Assembly (NCBI RefSeq): GCF_030929555.1
Contig: NZ_JAVFVT010000009.1
Span: 62,001-126,000 of the forward strand
Reading direction: 5' to 3'
DNA from: Paenibacillus sp. LHD-117
Lineage (GTDB): Bacteria > Bacillota > Bacilli > Paenibacillales > Paenibacillaceae
DNA length: 64,000 nt
A program made the translations under genes and the position numbers. Positions 19,010 through 26,757 of the stretch are shown one piece after another (the stretch's first letter is position 1; the number at the start of each line of letters is the position of its first letter). The notes below the pieces were generated by a model. It was given only the letters and a program-made list of their open reading frames with translations, was not told the origin of the DNA and did not search any database.

Positions 19010-19549
19010 TCAAGAATCTTGCTGGGACAACATATAAAATTCCCGGTAAAGCTGCAGCAGCTCGGACTCCTTCACCACGATCAGACTGGAGATTTCTTGC
19101 ATTCGAAGGCTGACTTGCGCGGACACCTCGTCCTCTTCTTCGGATGCCGACGCGGCGATCTCCGGATCCGGAGACGCCGTGATTTCCTCAGCCTCATCGG
19201 ACTCTGCCGCGTAGCTCCTTTCCACGATCAACCCGAACGTGACTTCTACCCAGTCATCCGCATGTTCGCGTCCGTATTCCCGGTAGATATGCGAGTATCG
19301 TTCCAAAATGGAATTGACGGTTTGCCGGCGCTCCCAGCCCAGAACCCCCATCGAATCTTTGGCGCGCGAAACCGCCAACATGAGCTGAAAGTCGTTAAGC
19401 TTTCCCCGTACGCTTTCGATATGGTCAATCTCATTTATCAATATAGGATACACCTTCGAAAATTCTTTCGCCTCTACTACCATATCTTTTTGCTCGTCCA
19501 GTATTGCATTTTTCTCCGCAAGCCGCACTACTTTGTCATAAATACCCAT
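19010..19549 (-). CDS. Hypothetical protein, paralogue A
   Basis: A 179-residue protein of no family I recognise. It has a predicted helical N-terminal domain (about 20-120) containing the block RGKLNDFQLMLAVSRAKDS, an acidic Ser/Ala/Glu-rich linker (about 120-150) and a C-terminal helix ending in VVKESELLQLYREFYMLS. It lacks Cys and membrane segments, so it is probably cytoplasmic. By eye about two thirds of the residues in the N-terminal domain match the protein at 21979-22587. It converges on the aminopeptidase gene, 24 bases away. No strong ribosome binding site precedes the ATG. It lies within the interval bounded by the 101-bp repeats. Confidence 0.75.
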   Translation of the reverse strand: MGIYDKVVRLAEKNAILDEQKDMVVEAKEFSKVYPILINEIDHIESVRGKLNDFQLMLAVSRAKDSMGVLGWERRQTVNSILERYSHIYREYGREHADDWVEVTFGLIVERSYAAESDEAEEITASPDPEIAASASEEEDEVSAQVSLRMQEISSLIVVKESELLQLYREFYMLSQQDS

Positions 19550-20029
19550 TTGTTTTAATCGACAATAGTAAGTTGCATTATACTCAATCCCCTTGCGTTT
19601 CGTATTTCAGTTAGGGTATCGCCATCAATTTGACGTTTTTATCCGCTAACCATTAGCCGATGTGCATTCCTGCCGCTACCGACCTTAGCGGACGTAGAAA
19701 GCCGTTTTTCATCGGTATATGAACGCTAACATAGTGGACAAGGGCTTAGAGTAGGAAAAATCCGCTTTTTAAATACCTCCAAGCTCTTAGCGTATATTTT
19801 CGTTAAATTGTTGGTTGAATCCCGGGTAGAGATTTCGAGCAAAGCTAAGAAAACACAAAAAAATGGCCTTGTCGCTGGGGATGCGAACAAGGCCGTTTTA
19901 TTTAATTGTTCCACGGAAAGATAATCACCTATTACGGCCTAAAATGACCGAATTTCGTGCTTGCTTTTCTTTTTTTAAAATCAGTTAGCTGATGACTCAG
20001 TACATATTGGGCTAGCCTCCTGCTCCACC
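19550..20029. other. Gene-free stretch inside the insert
   Basis: I find no convincing gene. The only clear element is the hairpin at 19865-19894. The 62-codon frame on the minus strand here lacks coding features. A+T content rises from about 19700 on. Confidence 0.5.
19853..19904. terminator. Bidirectional terminator hairpin
   Basis: GGCCTTGT (19865-19872) pairs with ACAAGGCC (19887-19894). TTTTATTT follows on the plus strand and ATTTTTTTG on the minus strand. It would stop transcripts coming from the secreted-protein gene at 20030-20824. Confidence 0.8.
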
Positions 20030-20824
20030 TTATAAGGGCTGTCCTGTATTGTTGTCAATCAGTAGATAGTATCCATTTGCTGACCCATCTGCATTTTTTA
20101 ATGGATAAGTAACAGATGCTTGTTCCGAACTGAGTAGAGTATGGGTATTTATATAATGATGCCAGTATTGTAACACGCCATAATTTGACTTAAGTTTTGG
20201 TCTAAACCCAACATACGCAGTTTTACCTACAGGAACAGGTAGCTCATATTCTATCAATTTTGAACTCGCATAAGTATAGTTATACCCAGCTCCGGCTTGT
20301 ACTGCTTGTATTTTTTCACCTGTTCCTACGGTAGCAGAAAAGCTATGTGAGATACTCTCAGTCCATCCTGTTGTAATAGGGCATTCAGTTGTACTGTTGC
20401 AATAGATTGCATTACTAACCTTTACAGCATTGGTAGAATGATGTTCAAAAGAATGTTGACTTACAAACTTGTAATATTTATGATTAATTACACCTGCAGT
20501 TGCTTCTGGGGAAGTTGTAATGTTGGTAAGTGATAAGGGATTTGAATGGTCAAATATCTTATTAAGAGACTCTTCTTGTTTAATCACCTTATCCAACTTA
20601 GATTTCTCTATTGCGGATCGTTCCATTTCAGCCTTGTAAACTTCAATAGGGACTTCTACTAGCTCTCCATTAAGACCAAGTTCATATACTGCTAAAACTA
20701 CTTCTCCCGTTAATGGATCGCGATAGCTATCCTCCTTAAAAGAAATAGGTCCAGCTGCATTGACTACACTGCTCAAAGTAAACATGAGTAAAATTGTAAA
20801 CAACAGTGTTCCGATTTTTTTCAC
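20030..20824 (-). CDS. Secreted protein of unknown function
   Basis: A 264-residue preprotein not assigned to a family. Residues 1-24 form a clear Sec signal peptide (VKKIG, a hydrophobic core, then VVNAAG, cleavage after NA). A charged helical stretch follows (about 60-90), then a beta-rich C-terminal domain with aromatic-rich motifs such as SHSFSATVGTGEKIQAVQAG and two Cys (NAIYCNSTTEC) that could pair. Alternating polar/hydrophobic strands are compatible with a beta-sandwich or a pore-forming fold, but that is a guess. The GTG start at 20824 has AGGAG 8 bases upstream. It is markedly A+T-rich compared with the flanks and divergent from the lipoprotein gene at 20911. Confidence 0.8.
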   Translation of the reverse strand: MKKIGTLLFTILLMFTLSSVVNAAGPISFKEDSYRDPLTGEVVLAVYELGLNGELVEVPIEVYKAEMERSAIEKSKLDKVIKQEESLNKIFDHSNPLSLTNITTSPEATAGVINHKYYKFVSQHSFEHHSTNAVKVSNAIYCNSTTECPITTGWTESISHSFSATVGTGEKIQAVQAGAGYNYTYASSKLIEYELPVPVGKTAYVGFRPKLKSNYGVLQYWHHYINTHTLLSSEQASVTYPLKNADGSANGYYLLIDNNTGQPL

Positions 20825-20910
20825 ATTACACTCTCCTATCATATTTTTTTCCATCCCCGAATACATAGTAGTTTAGATTTACAAATTTTTCAACAAATGG
20901 AGTGATTGGA

Positions 20911-21360
20911 ATGAAAAAAATTCTTCTTGTACTGATAGCGTTTTTTATTTCATTTAATTTATCCAGTTGCACTAATGAACCTGATAGAATTTGGTATGAT
21001 ACTGTTGATGATGCTATTCATCATGGCTTACTAGATATGGGAGCTTTTGAAATACGGAGACTTTCAGTAGACGAGGAAACACTATTTCTTTATAAGTTAA
21101 ATGATGCAGACGCTATTGGTCTAGCAAGTGTAACTACATCCGATAAGGGGTATAGCTGGTATCAAGGAATATCTCCTTTTAGTTCACCTTTTATACAGCT
21201 TAATTATAAAACAGAGTCCAACAATGTCATTAGGCTAACTATCGGAAAAGCGAGTGACGAAACGAGTAAAGAAATTATTCTAGAAGGAAAGTCTAGAAAG
21301 TACAATTTAGATGTTGTTAATGGATATTATATTGGTATAGATATAGAACCTTTCTATTAA
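20911..21360 (+). CDS. Small lipoprotein of unknown function
   Basis: A 149-residue lipoprotein: MKKILLVLIAFFISF-type signal with the lipobox NLSSC (Cys at about 20), then a compact domain without recognised motifs. The ATG at 20911 has GGAG 8 bases upstream; the GTG at 20902 is in frame but poorly placed. It is strongly A+T-rich, like the divergent secreted protein. The two share an 86-base intergenic region and may act together at the cell surface, for instance as an effector with a protecting lipoprotein, but nothing in the sequence proves this. Confidence 0.78.
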   Translation: MKKILLVLIAFFISFNLSSCTNEPDRIWYDTVDDAIHHGLLDMGAFEIRRLSVDEETLFLYKLNDADAIGLASVTTSDKGYSWYQGISPFSSPFIQLNYKTESNNVIRLTIGKASDETSKEIILEGKSRKYNLDVVNGYYIGIDIEPFY

Positions 21361-21439
21361 AATGTGTTAATTTTTATTTATTTTTTTCCCCAGACCAGCA
21401 CTGTATATAAGAATGAGCCTATAAAATATATAAACAACC

Positions 21440-21770
21440 GTCTCGTCTGACCAGGCTGAACCTTATAGAAAACAGCTCCGGAATACGCAAAGGCCAGACG
21501 GGCAAAAAAAAGTGAGGACGATCACGCTTATGTGCGCTGTTGTTCCGAGCAATCATGCCCATGATAGCTGCGAACAAAGAGTTTCAAGCGCTACATCGGT
21601 ATTTCACGACACGCAGTCACAATCCACTTAAGAAAAAACAGTCGCTCATCACCTTATATGGAAAACTCATCCGAGTTCTTCATATGCTTGGGACAAAACA
21701 GCGGGAGTACAAAGCTGTTGACCTCAATGGACCCGTTCGGCAAGCTCAGCTACAGCATTTGGCTGCTTAA
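21440..21770 (+). pseudogene. IS110-family transposase, C-terminal remnant
   Basis: Reading in one frame from about 21450 gives NLIENSSGIRKGQTGKKK, a TGA stop (21513-21515), then GRSRLCALLFRAIMPMIA and NPLKKKQSLITLYGKLIRVL, the C-terminal transposase block of IS110-type elements. The N-terminal DEDD domain is absent and the internal stop inactivates the rest. It lies 65 bases before copy 2 of the 101-bp repeat and marks past mobile-element activity at this edge. Confidence 0.8.
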
Positions 21771-21835
21771 AGTCAAGGAAGTGATCGCCTGCAATATCGC
21801 ATATTCGCTTGTGAACAACTAGAGAACGGAAGCAC

Positions 21836-21936
21836 CATGTCGACTTCATGATCGGCTCGGCAGACATGGATATCGACGGCATCACGAAGGACGGCCAAAT
21901 AGAGCCGGTGTTCCGCAAGGGCAATTGGGCGTTCTA
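21836..21936 (+). repeat. 101-bp direct repeat, copy 2 (detached aminopeptidase 3' end)
   Basis: It carries the last 33 codons and part of the stop of the M29 aminopeptidase, in the same orientation as the intact gene, with a TAG stop. It is preceded by unrelated sequence and is not expressed as a gene. See copy 1 at 18884-18984. Confidence 0.95.
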
Positions 21937-21978
21937 GGATGCCCGTCAAGCAGATGGGTCACAGGGCGCACCCGCCCG

Positions 21979-22587
21979 CTACAAGTCCGACTTCACCTGC
22001 AGCCCCGACAATCGATACAATTCCCGGTACAGCTGCAGCAACTCGGACTCCTTCACCGTAATCAGGCTAGATAGCTCATGCATGCGGCGGTTGGCACGCT
22101 CGGCCGCCGCTCGCTCGGCTACCTCCATTGCCGCAGCCTCTCGTGCCGCCTCGTCCTCCGCGTCGGTCGCCAGAGACGCCGAAGCAACCTCCGCTTGCGT
22201 CTTCGCCCCTTCCTCCAACGCTTGCGCCGTAACGGCCTCCGAATCCGGTTCTTCTCCGGGCGAAGGCACCCACGCGTAATTCCGTTCCCACACGAAACCG
22301 AACGTGTCACTCACCCACTCGTTCGCGTCTTCCCTGCTATACTCCCGGTACAAGTACGCATATTTCTCTAGTATCGCGTTGATGGTCTGCCGTCTCTCCC
22401 AGCCCACGATCGACATGGAATCCTTCGCCCGGGACACCGCGAGCATCAATTGAAAATCGTTCAGTTTGCCTCGCAAGCTTTCTATATAATCGATCTCGTG
22501 CATAAGGATCGGAAATACGCGCGCGAATTCCTCCATTTCGAGGATCATTTCTTCTTCCGATATATAGTGGCGATCCGATTTGTCCAT
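21979..22587 (-). CDS. Hypothetical protein, paralogue B
   Basis: A 202-residue homologue of paralogue A, of unknown function. It shares the N-terminal helical domain (RGKLNDFQLMLAVSRAKDS, then GWERRQT) and the C-terminal VKESELLQLYRELYRLS helix. Between them is a longer Ala/Glu-rich stretch (about 115-170), probably a coiled or flexible helix. AGG occurs just before the ATG. It converges on copy 2 of the aminopeptidase tail just as paralogue A converges on the intact gene, so the pair aminopeptidase tail plus this family occurs twice. Confidence 0.8.
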   Translation of the reverse strand: MDKSDRHYISEEEMILEMEEFARVFPILMHEIDYIESLRGKLNDFQLMLAVSRAKDSMSIVGWERRQTINAILEKYAYLYREYSREDANEWVSDTFGFVWERNYAWVPSPGEEPDSEAVTAQALEEGAKTQAEVASASLATDAEDEAAREAAAMEVAERAAAERANRRMHELSSLITVKESELLQLYRELYRLSGLQVKSDL

Positions 22588-22674
22588 CCTAGCTCATTCC
22601 TTTCCGCGCCTATCGTGTATCCAAATTAAACTCTCTCATAAGATTCGCAGCGAGCGCCCGAATTCGGTTCGGGG

Positions 22675-22714
22675 TAAAAAAAAAATAAACGGCACAGGAT
22701 TCATCCCGAGCCGT
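22675..22714 (-). terminator. Rho-independent terminator
   Basis: On the minus strand ACGGC-T-CGGGAT-GA-ATCCTG-T-GCCGT forms a nearly continuous stem followed by TTATTTTTTTTTA. It ends the AlkD-like gene. Confidence 0.85.
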
Positions 22715-22789
22715 TTCTTCTATCCGCATGATTGCCTCGCTGCACGCCATATCGCCTCTACCGCTCCATGCCCGGACCGCCCGCTGCAA

Positions 22790-23509
22790 TCAGCATCTTA
22801 CATGCTTGCGCTTAAAGCCGATCTGCCCCTTATCGATCGCCTTCTGGATGTTGCCCACCGTCGAAAGATACTTCGGCTTGCCCTTGTCCATGCCGATCTC
22901 CACCTGCCCCATCGCGTTCGCGGCTTCGACTGCCTCATCATGTAGCGGTACGTACGAGACGGCCAGCGTATAAATGAAATTGCCTATCGACAATTTGGCG
23001 CGTTTGGGCGCATCGTGGATCGTCTCCACCGCCTGCTTCAGCATGCCCGCCAGCTTGTCCTTCGAGAATTCGCTATCCGGCCGGTTGCCGAGCAGCCAGC
23101 AGTAACAGCTCCAGCCCGCCGACATGCGCAGCTCATCCCGGCTGGCAATCCACTTGTCCGCGACTTCCTGCGCGATGGCCGCCTCCGCGAGCGTCACCGA
23201 CACCACGAAGTCCGACAGCATATAGAAATACGCACCGTCCATCCACCGGTCGAAATCCGCTTCCGACATGGCGGCCGGATCCGCGATGACGCCGGCGAAA
23301 TACATCGCGTCGTAATTGCCCGTCGCGAAGAGCTCCTCGGCGAGCGCTTGATCCTTCTTGATTTTGCGGGCCATGGGCTTCATCTCGCCCGTCGCCACGC
23401 CGTAGACCGGTTCAAGCGCCCCGTTCGTCATATACATCTTCTTCAACCGTTCCTTGCCGAGCGTCTCGAGCTCCTGCATCACGTTTTCGAATTCCAAGGT
23501 CTCACACAT
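22790..23509 (-). CDS. DNA alkylation repair protein (AlkD-like)
   Basis: A 239-residue all-helical protein of the AlkD-like HEAT-repeat family, which in studied members excises N3- and N7-alkylated purines without base flipping. Family features seen are the early GVATGEMKPMARKIKKD segment and repeated helical pairs rich in Trp/Tyr (DRWMDGAYFYMLSDF, WSCYCWLLGNRPDSEF). The start is uncertain: the ATG at 23509 overlaps GAAGG, while the TTG at 23497 would have it 12 bases upstream. A good terminator follows. Activity on DNA is inferred from the family; some members lack it. Confidence 0.82.
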   Translation of the reverse strand: MCETLEFENVMQELETLGKERLKKMYMTNGALEPVYGVATGEMKPMARKIKKDQALAEELFATGNYDAMYFAGVIADPAAMSEADFDRWMDGAYFYMLSDFVVSVTLAEAAIAQEVADKWIASRDELRMSAGWSCYCWLLGNRPDSEFSKDKLAGMLKQAVETIHDAPKRAKLSIGNFIYTLAVSYVPLHDEAVEAANAMGQVEIGMDKGKPKYLSTVGNIQKAIDKGQIGFKRKHVRC

Positions 23510-23772
23510 CCTTCACGATTATTTTCGCTGCATGCGCTTCTTCCATTGTGTCATGGACCGCGGCAATAATCAAAACCTATGGCTAGATTCGGCGAACCAC
23601 CGCCGGTCCTTCCCTGATGGTCAACCGGAAGACGTCCCCTGCCACCATTCCTTCTCTCCTAAACTGTACCGGAACAGTTGTGCTTTTTTCGCGTTGTTGC
23701 TCGATCAAGAAAGTCTTACCATTGCCTTACGAGCTTCACCGCACGAGACAAAAAAAGAGGAGAGATTCCATC

Positions 23773-24747
23773 ATGCCATCCCCTTCGAAACGCGAACGCA
23801 CCCTTGCTTATATCGCTGTTCTGGTCTACGCGTCCGTCATCGGATTGTCGTTTATGTACACGAAAGTCGCTCTCGCCTACGTGAGCCCGCTCGATACGCT
23901 TGCGTTCCGGTTCGCCTTCTCGTTCGCGGCGATCGTCGTATTGGTTGCCACGGGCGTATTCAAATTATCGCTTAAGGGCAAGCCTTGGCCGAGGCTGCTG
24001 CTGCTCGCCCTCTTCTATCCGCTCGGGTTCTTCACCTTGCAAGCGTTCGGGCTGCAGCATGCGTCGTCCGCCGAAGGCGGCATTATTTTCGCCACGACCC
24101 CGATCCTAACGTCGTTCCTTGCGAGCCTGTTCCTGAAGGAGTCCACGTCGCTTCGGCAAAAGCTCTCCATCCTGCTGTCCGTATCCGGCGTGGTCATGAT
24201 CTTCGCCATGCAGGGCACTGGCATCGAAGTGTCGAGCTTGTCGGGCATCCTGCTGCTCTTCCTGTCCTGCCTCGCCTCCGCGGGTTATGCCGTGCTGTCG
24301 CGTTATCTACTGCGTACGTTCACGCCCTCCGAAGTGACCATCTCCATGATGTCGATCGGCTTCGTCGCCTTCTGGCTCGCGTCGCTCTGGAGCCACGCGG
24401 CCGACGGAACCTTGAACCGGCTGTTCGCTCCGCTGGCGCATGCGGAATTTGTCTGGTCGATGGTATATCTCGGCATTCTCGCATCGATCGTGTCCGCCTT
24501 CTCGTCCATCTACGCGCTCTCCAAGCTCGAGGCTTCCAAGATCAGTGTCTTCACCAACCTGTCCACCGTCATCTCCATCGCGGCCGGCGCGTTCTGGCTT
24601 GGCGAGACGTTGACCGTCTATCATTTCGCCGGTACCGTCCTTATCGTCGCGGGAGTAATCGGCACGAACATGGCGGGGAAGTCAAAGGCGCGCGCGAAGG
24701 GACAGGAGAGCAACGTCGGCATTCAAGTGAAGCGATCGCAGGGGTAA
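23773..24747 (+). CDS. DMT-superfamily transporter (EamA domains)
   Basis: A 324-residue membrane protein with about ten hydrophobic helices in two EamA halves (roughly 10-145 and 155-295) and a basic tail. The family exports amino acids, metabolites or drugs, or takes up small solutes; the substrate is unknown. The ATG at 23773 has AGAGGAGA 7-8 bases upstream; the frame is open much further upstream without a site. It is divergent from the AlkD-like gene and converges on the FGE-like lipoprotein gene, with a shared terminator. Confidence 0.9.
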   Translation: MPSPSKRERTLAYIAVLVYASVIGLSFMYTKVALAYVSPLDTLAFRFAFSFAAIVVLVATGVFKLSLKGKPWPRLLLLALFYPLGFFTLQAFGLQHASSAEGGIIFATTPILTSFLASLFLKESTSLRQKLSILLSVSGVVMIFAMQGTGIEVSSLSGILLLFLSCLASAGYAVLSRYLLRTFTPSEVTISMMSIGFVAFWLASLWSHAADGTLNRLFAPLAHAEFVWSMVYLGILASIVSAFSSIYALSKLEASKISVFTNLSTVISIAAGAFWLGETLTVYHFAGTVLIVAGVIGTNMAGKSKARAKGQESNVGIQVKRSQG

Positions 24748-24757
24748 ACGCAAAGAG

Positions 24758-24795
24758 GAGGGGCAAAACGGTTGCCCCGCCTTGCCCCTCTTGTT
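24758..24795. terminator. Bidirectional terminator between convergent genes
   Basis: GAGGGGCAA (24758-24766) pairs with TTGCCCCTC (24782-24790), with TTGTTT following on the plus strand. An alternative inner stem GGGGCAA/TTGCCCC is also possible. Confidence 0.75.
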
Positions 24796-25715
24796 TACCC
24801 TTGGCGAACGACGCGGAAGCCCTGGTCGGGACCATAACCGCTCGCCTCGAATTTGCCGCGAAACGAAATATGGCTATTGCCGACATCGCCAATCCAGCCC
24901 CCGCCTTTGACGACCCGGTAAGCCCCTTCGTGGACGAGACTCAAGTCTCCTTCGCCGTACCGGTCCCAGCACCATTCCCTCACGTTGCCTGACATATCGT
25001 ACAGCCCCAGCTCGTTCGGCTTCCGCAGTCCGACTTGCTTCGTCGTATTCTTGTTCGACTCGATGCTGGCCCAGGTCCAGTCGCCCGACAAATATTCGTT
25101 GCCCGCGTTTCTCCAGTACCAAGCCACCTCGTCCGCTTCGTTGCTCCCGCTGAACGTATAGCTTTCGCTCATCCGCCCCCCGCCAGCCGCGTATTCCCAC
25201 TCCGCTTCGGTCGGCAGCCGGTAGCCGTTCGCTCCTTCGTTCATTTCGACGGTCCATTTGACGGGATCGAATTCGCTCGTGTTGGCTTTGTCGATTTTGG
25301 TCTTATATATATGGTAATAAGGCTCCAGGCCTTCCTTTAGACTTCGTTGGTTGCAGTACTCCACGGCGTCGTACCAGCTGACCATCTCGACCGGCAGCCG
25401 GTCGCCTGGGAAGGCCGACGGATTGCCGCCCATGATCGCCGTCCATTCTTGCTGCGTGACCTCGTATTTGCCGATATAAAAATCGGGGATCGTGACGGCT
25501 TTCCCATCGTAATTGGACTTTTCGTTCCTCATCGTTCCGCCTTCGACGAAGACGAGAGCATCGTTCGCTTCGGGCACGGCAATCGCTTGCGTCGCCTTCG
25601 GCGCTTCGGACGCCTCTGGCGCTTTTGCGCGCTCCCGGGGCAAGGATTGATCTTGCGAACAGGCGCCGGCGACAAGCAAGAGGGCGATGGCAAGGAAGCG
25701 CAGCGGCTTTCTCAT
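24795..25715 (-). CDS. Lipoprotein with formylglycine-generating-enzyme-like (SUMF1) domain
   Basis: A 306-residue lipoprotein. The signal ends in the lipobox VAGAC (Cys about 18), then an Ala/Glu/Pro linker and an FGE-sulfatase fold (about 55-306) with the typical blocks VEMVSWYDAVEYCNQRS, YRLPTEAEWEYAAGG, GNVREWCWDRYG and GFRVVRQG. The start ATG at 25715 has AAAGGAGA 7 bases upstream. True sulfatase-activating enzymes need a C-terminal Cys pair that I do not see, so this is more likely a substrate-binding or scaffold version, or an enzyme of other specificity. No sulfatase gene is nearby. Confidence 0.85.
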   Translation of the reverse strand: MRKPLRFLAIALLLVAGACSQDQSLPRERAKAPEASEAPKATQAIAVPEANDALVFVEGGTMRNEKSNYDGKAVTIPDFYIGKYEVTQQEWTAIMGGNPSAFPGDRLPVEMVSWYDAVEYCNQRSLKEGLEPYYHIYKTKIDKANTSEFDPVKWTVEMNEGANGYRLPTEAEWEYAAGGGRMSESYTFSGSNEADEVAWYWRNAGNEYLSGDWTWASIESNKNTTKQVGLRKPNELGLYDMSGNVREWCWDRYGEGDLSLVHEGAYRVVKGGGWIGDVGNSHISFRGKFEASGYGPDQGFRVVRQG

Positions 25716-25800
25716 GAGAGTTCTCCTTTGCATGGATCGGACATGGAATGAGGCAAGGCCGCCGGAGTTGAAGCCGGCAGCCCTTCCTTTGTCGAGCGCG

Positions 25801-26427
25801 TTACCAGACCGTCACGTTGGAGCTTCCGCTGCTTTGGTAGCCTTCCGTCGCCAGTACCTGGTAAGACCAGTTGGTTCCGAGATTCATGCCTTTGCTCTGC
25901 CACGCGTTGACATGGTTGCCGAACGTAATCGCGACGTTGCTTCCGGTCGGCCGCTTCGACTGCCTGACGCTCCAGAACTGCTGGAACGTCTGCGTGCCAT
26001 CGATGGAAGGCGCGTTGTAGCGCATCGTCGTATAGATGTCGTACGTGCCGCCGTCGCTGGACACGGTGCCTTTGTGCGTGCCCGTCGGCCTGTACGTGCC
26101 CCAGCTGTCCACGACGTAATATTCGATAAGCGAATTTCTTGTCCATCCGTAAAGCGTCAAATACGCGTTGCCGGACGGCGACCAGACTCCCGCGTTGTAG
26201 TTGATCGTCCGGTTGGCCGTTCCAGTTCCCCATCCTTTGCCGACGACGAAATTGCCCGTATTCGACCAATTCACGCTGTAATTGCCGCCGGAGCCGTTCG
26301 TGGCGTTGACCGTGCCCCCGCCGTCCGTCCAGTTCTGCCAATACGTATTTGCGCTTGCCGTCACCGCGAACACACTGAAAGTCATGGAAGCTGCGAGAAT
26401 TGCCGTCATCATTTTTTTCTTGAACAT
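25801..26427 (-). CDS. xynA: Secreted endo-1,4-beta-xylanase, GH11
   Basis: Small single-domain xylanase, 208 residues: signal peptide 1-27 (cleavage after TASA), then the beta-jelly-roll. The nucleophile Glu is at 102 ([12 protein letters not shown]) and the acid/base Glu at 195 ([10 protein letters not shown]), about the spacing of other GH11 enzymes. GAGGAGG stands 6 bases before the ATG at 26427. It cuts glucuronoarabinoxylan outside the cell and releases aldouronates, which the importer and AguA cluster at 4-12 kb would use. A TATAAT with an overlapping cre site lies upstream, so glucose repression is likely. Confidence 0.97.
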   Translation of the reverse strand: MFKKKMMTAILAASMTFSVFAVTASANTYWQNWTDGGGTVNATNGSGGNYSVNWSNTGNFVVGKGWGTGTANRTINYNAGVWSPSGNAYLTLYGWTRNSLIEYYVVDSWGTYRPTGTHKGTVSSDGGTYDIYTTMRYNAPSIDGTQTFQQFWSVRQSKRPTGSNVAITFGNHVNAWQSKGMNLGTNWSYQVLATEGYQSSGSSNVTVW

Positions 26428-26583
26428 GATCTGCCTCCTCAGCAATTTGAATAGATGGTGTGTCTACTTCCTAATGTCATTCGGTTTCCAGTCGTCGGTA
26501 GGTTCTGGATGTCGTCGCTTGCTTTTTTGCTTTCGTGCCGTTTTACCGCTTTGCGTCTTGGGCCTTCCTCCTTTCCAAGGAAA

Positions 26584-26606
26584 ATTATAGTATGAAAGCG
26601 CGTACA
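26584..26606 (-). promoter_or_regulatory. xynA promoter -10 with overlapping cre (CcpA) site
   Basis: On the minus strand TATAAT occupies 26589-26584. Immediately upstream, TGAAAGCGCGTACA (26593-26606, plus-strand reading) fits the cre consensus TGWAARCGYTWNCW at 13 of 14 positions. A cre in the spacer would block RNA polymerase when CcpA is active. The transcript would have a leader of about 150 bases. Confidence 0.65.
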
Positions 26607-26672
26607 TAGCATTGAACGAATTAAAGTTCTTACCCCTACAATGTTAAGTTGTCATGCGTTTTGCGGGATGCG

Positions 26673-26719
26673 AAAAAGCGCCGTTCGCGCGCGGTCTTGC
26701 AAGCTCCGGCGGGAACGGC
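26673..26719 (-). terminator. Probable terminator after the MTHFR-like gene
   Basis: On the minus strand GCCGTTC (26719-26713) pairs with GAACGGC (26686-26680), followed by GCTTTTTC. The loop is long and G+C-rich. Confidence 0.55.
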
Positions 26720-26757
26720 GGCTATGAGGGCGTTTGCCCTGGCTGGCGATTGCAGGG

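Noticed and set aside
19726-19914. A 62-codon minus-strand frame in the insert
   Set aside because: It overlaps a terminator hairpin, lacks a ribosome binding site and has no recognisable features.
18985-21835. Possible integrase or relaxase that would make the insert a classical island
   Set aside because: None of the frames in the interval resembles a recombinase other than the dead IS110 fragment.
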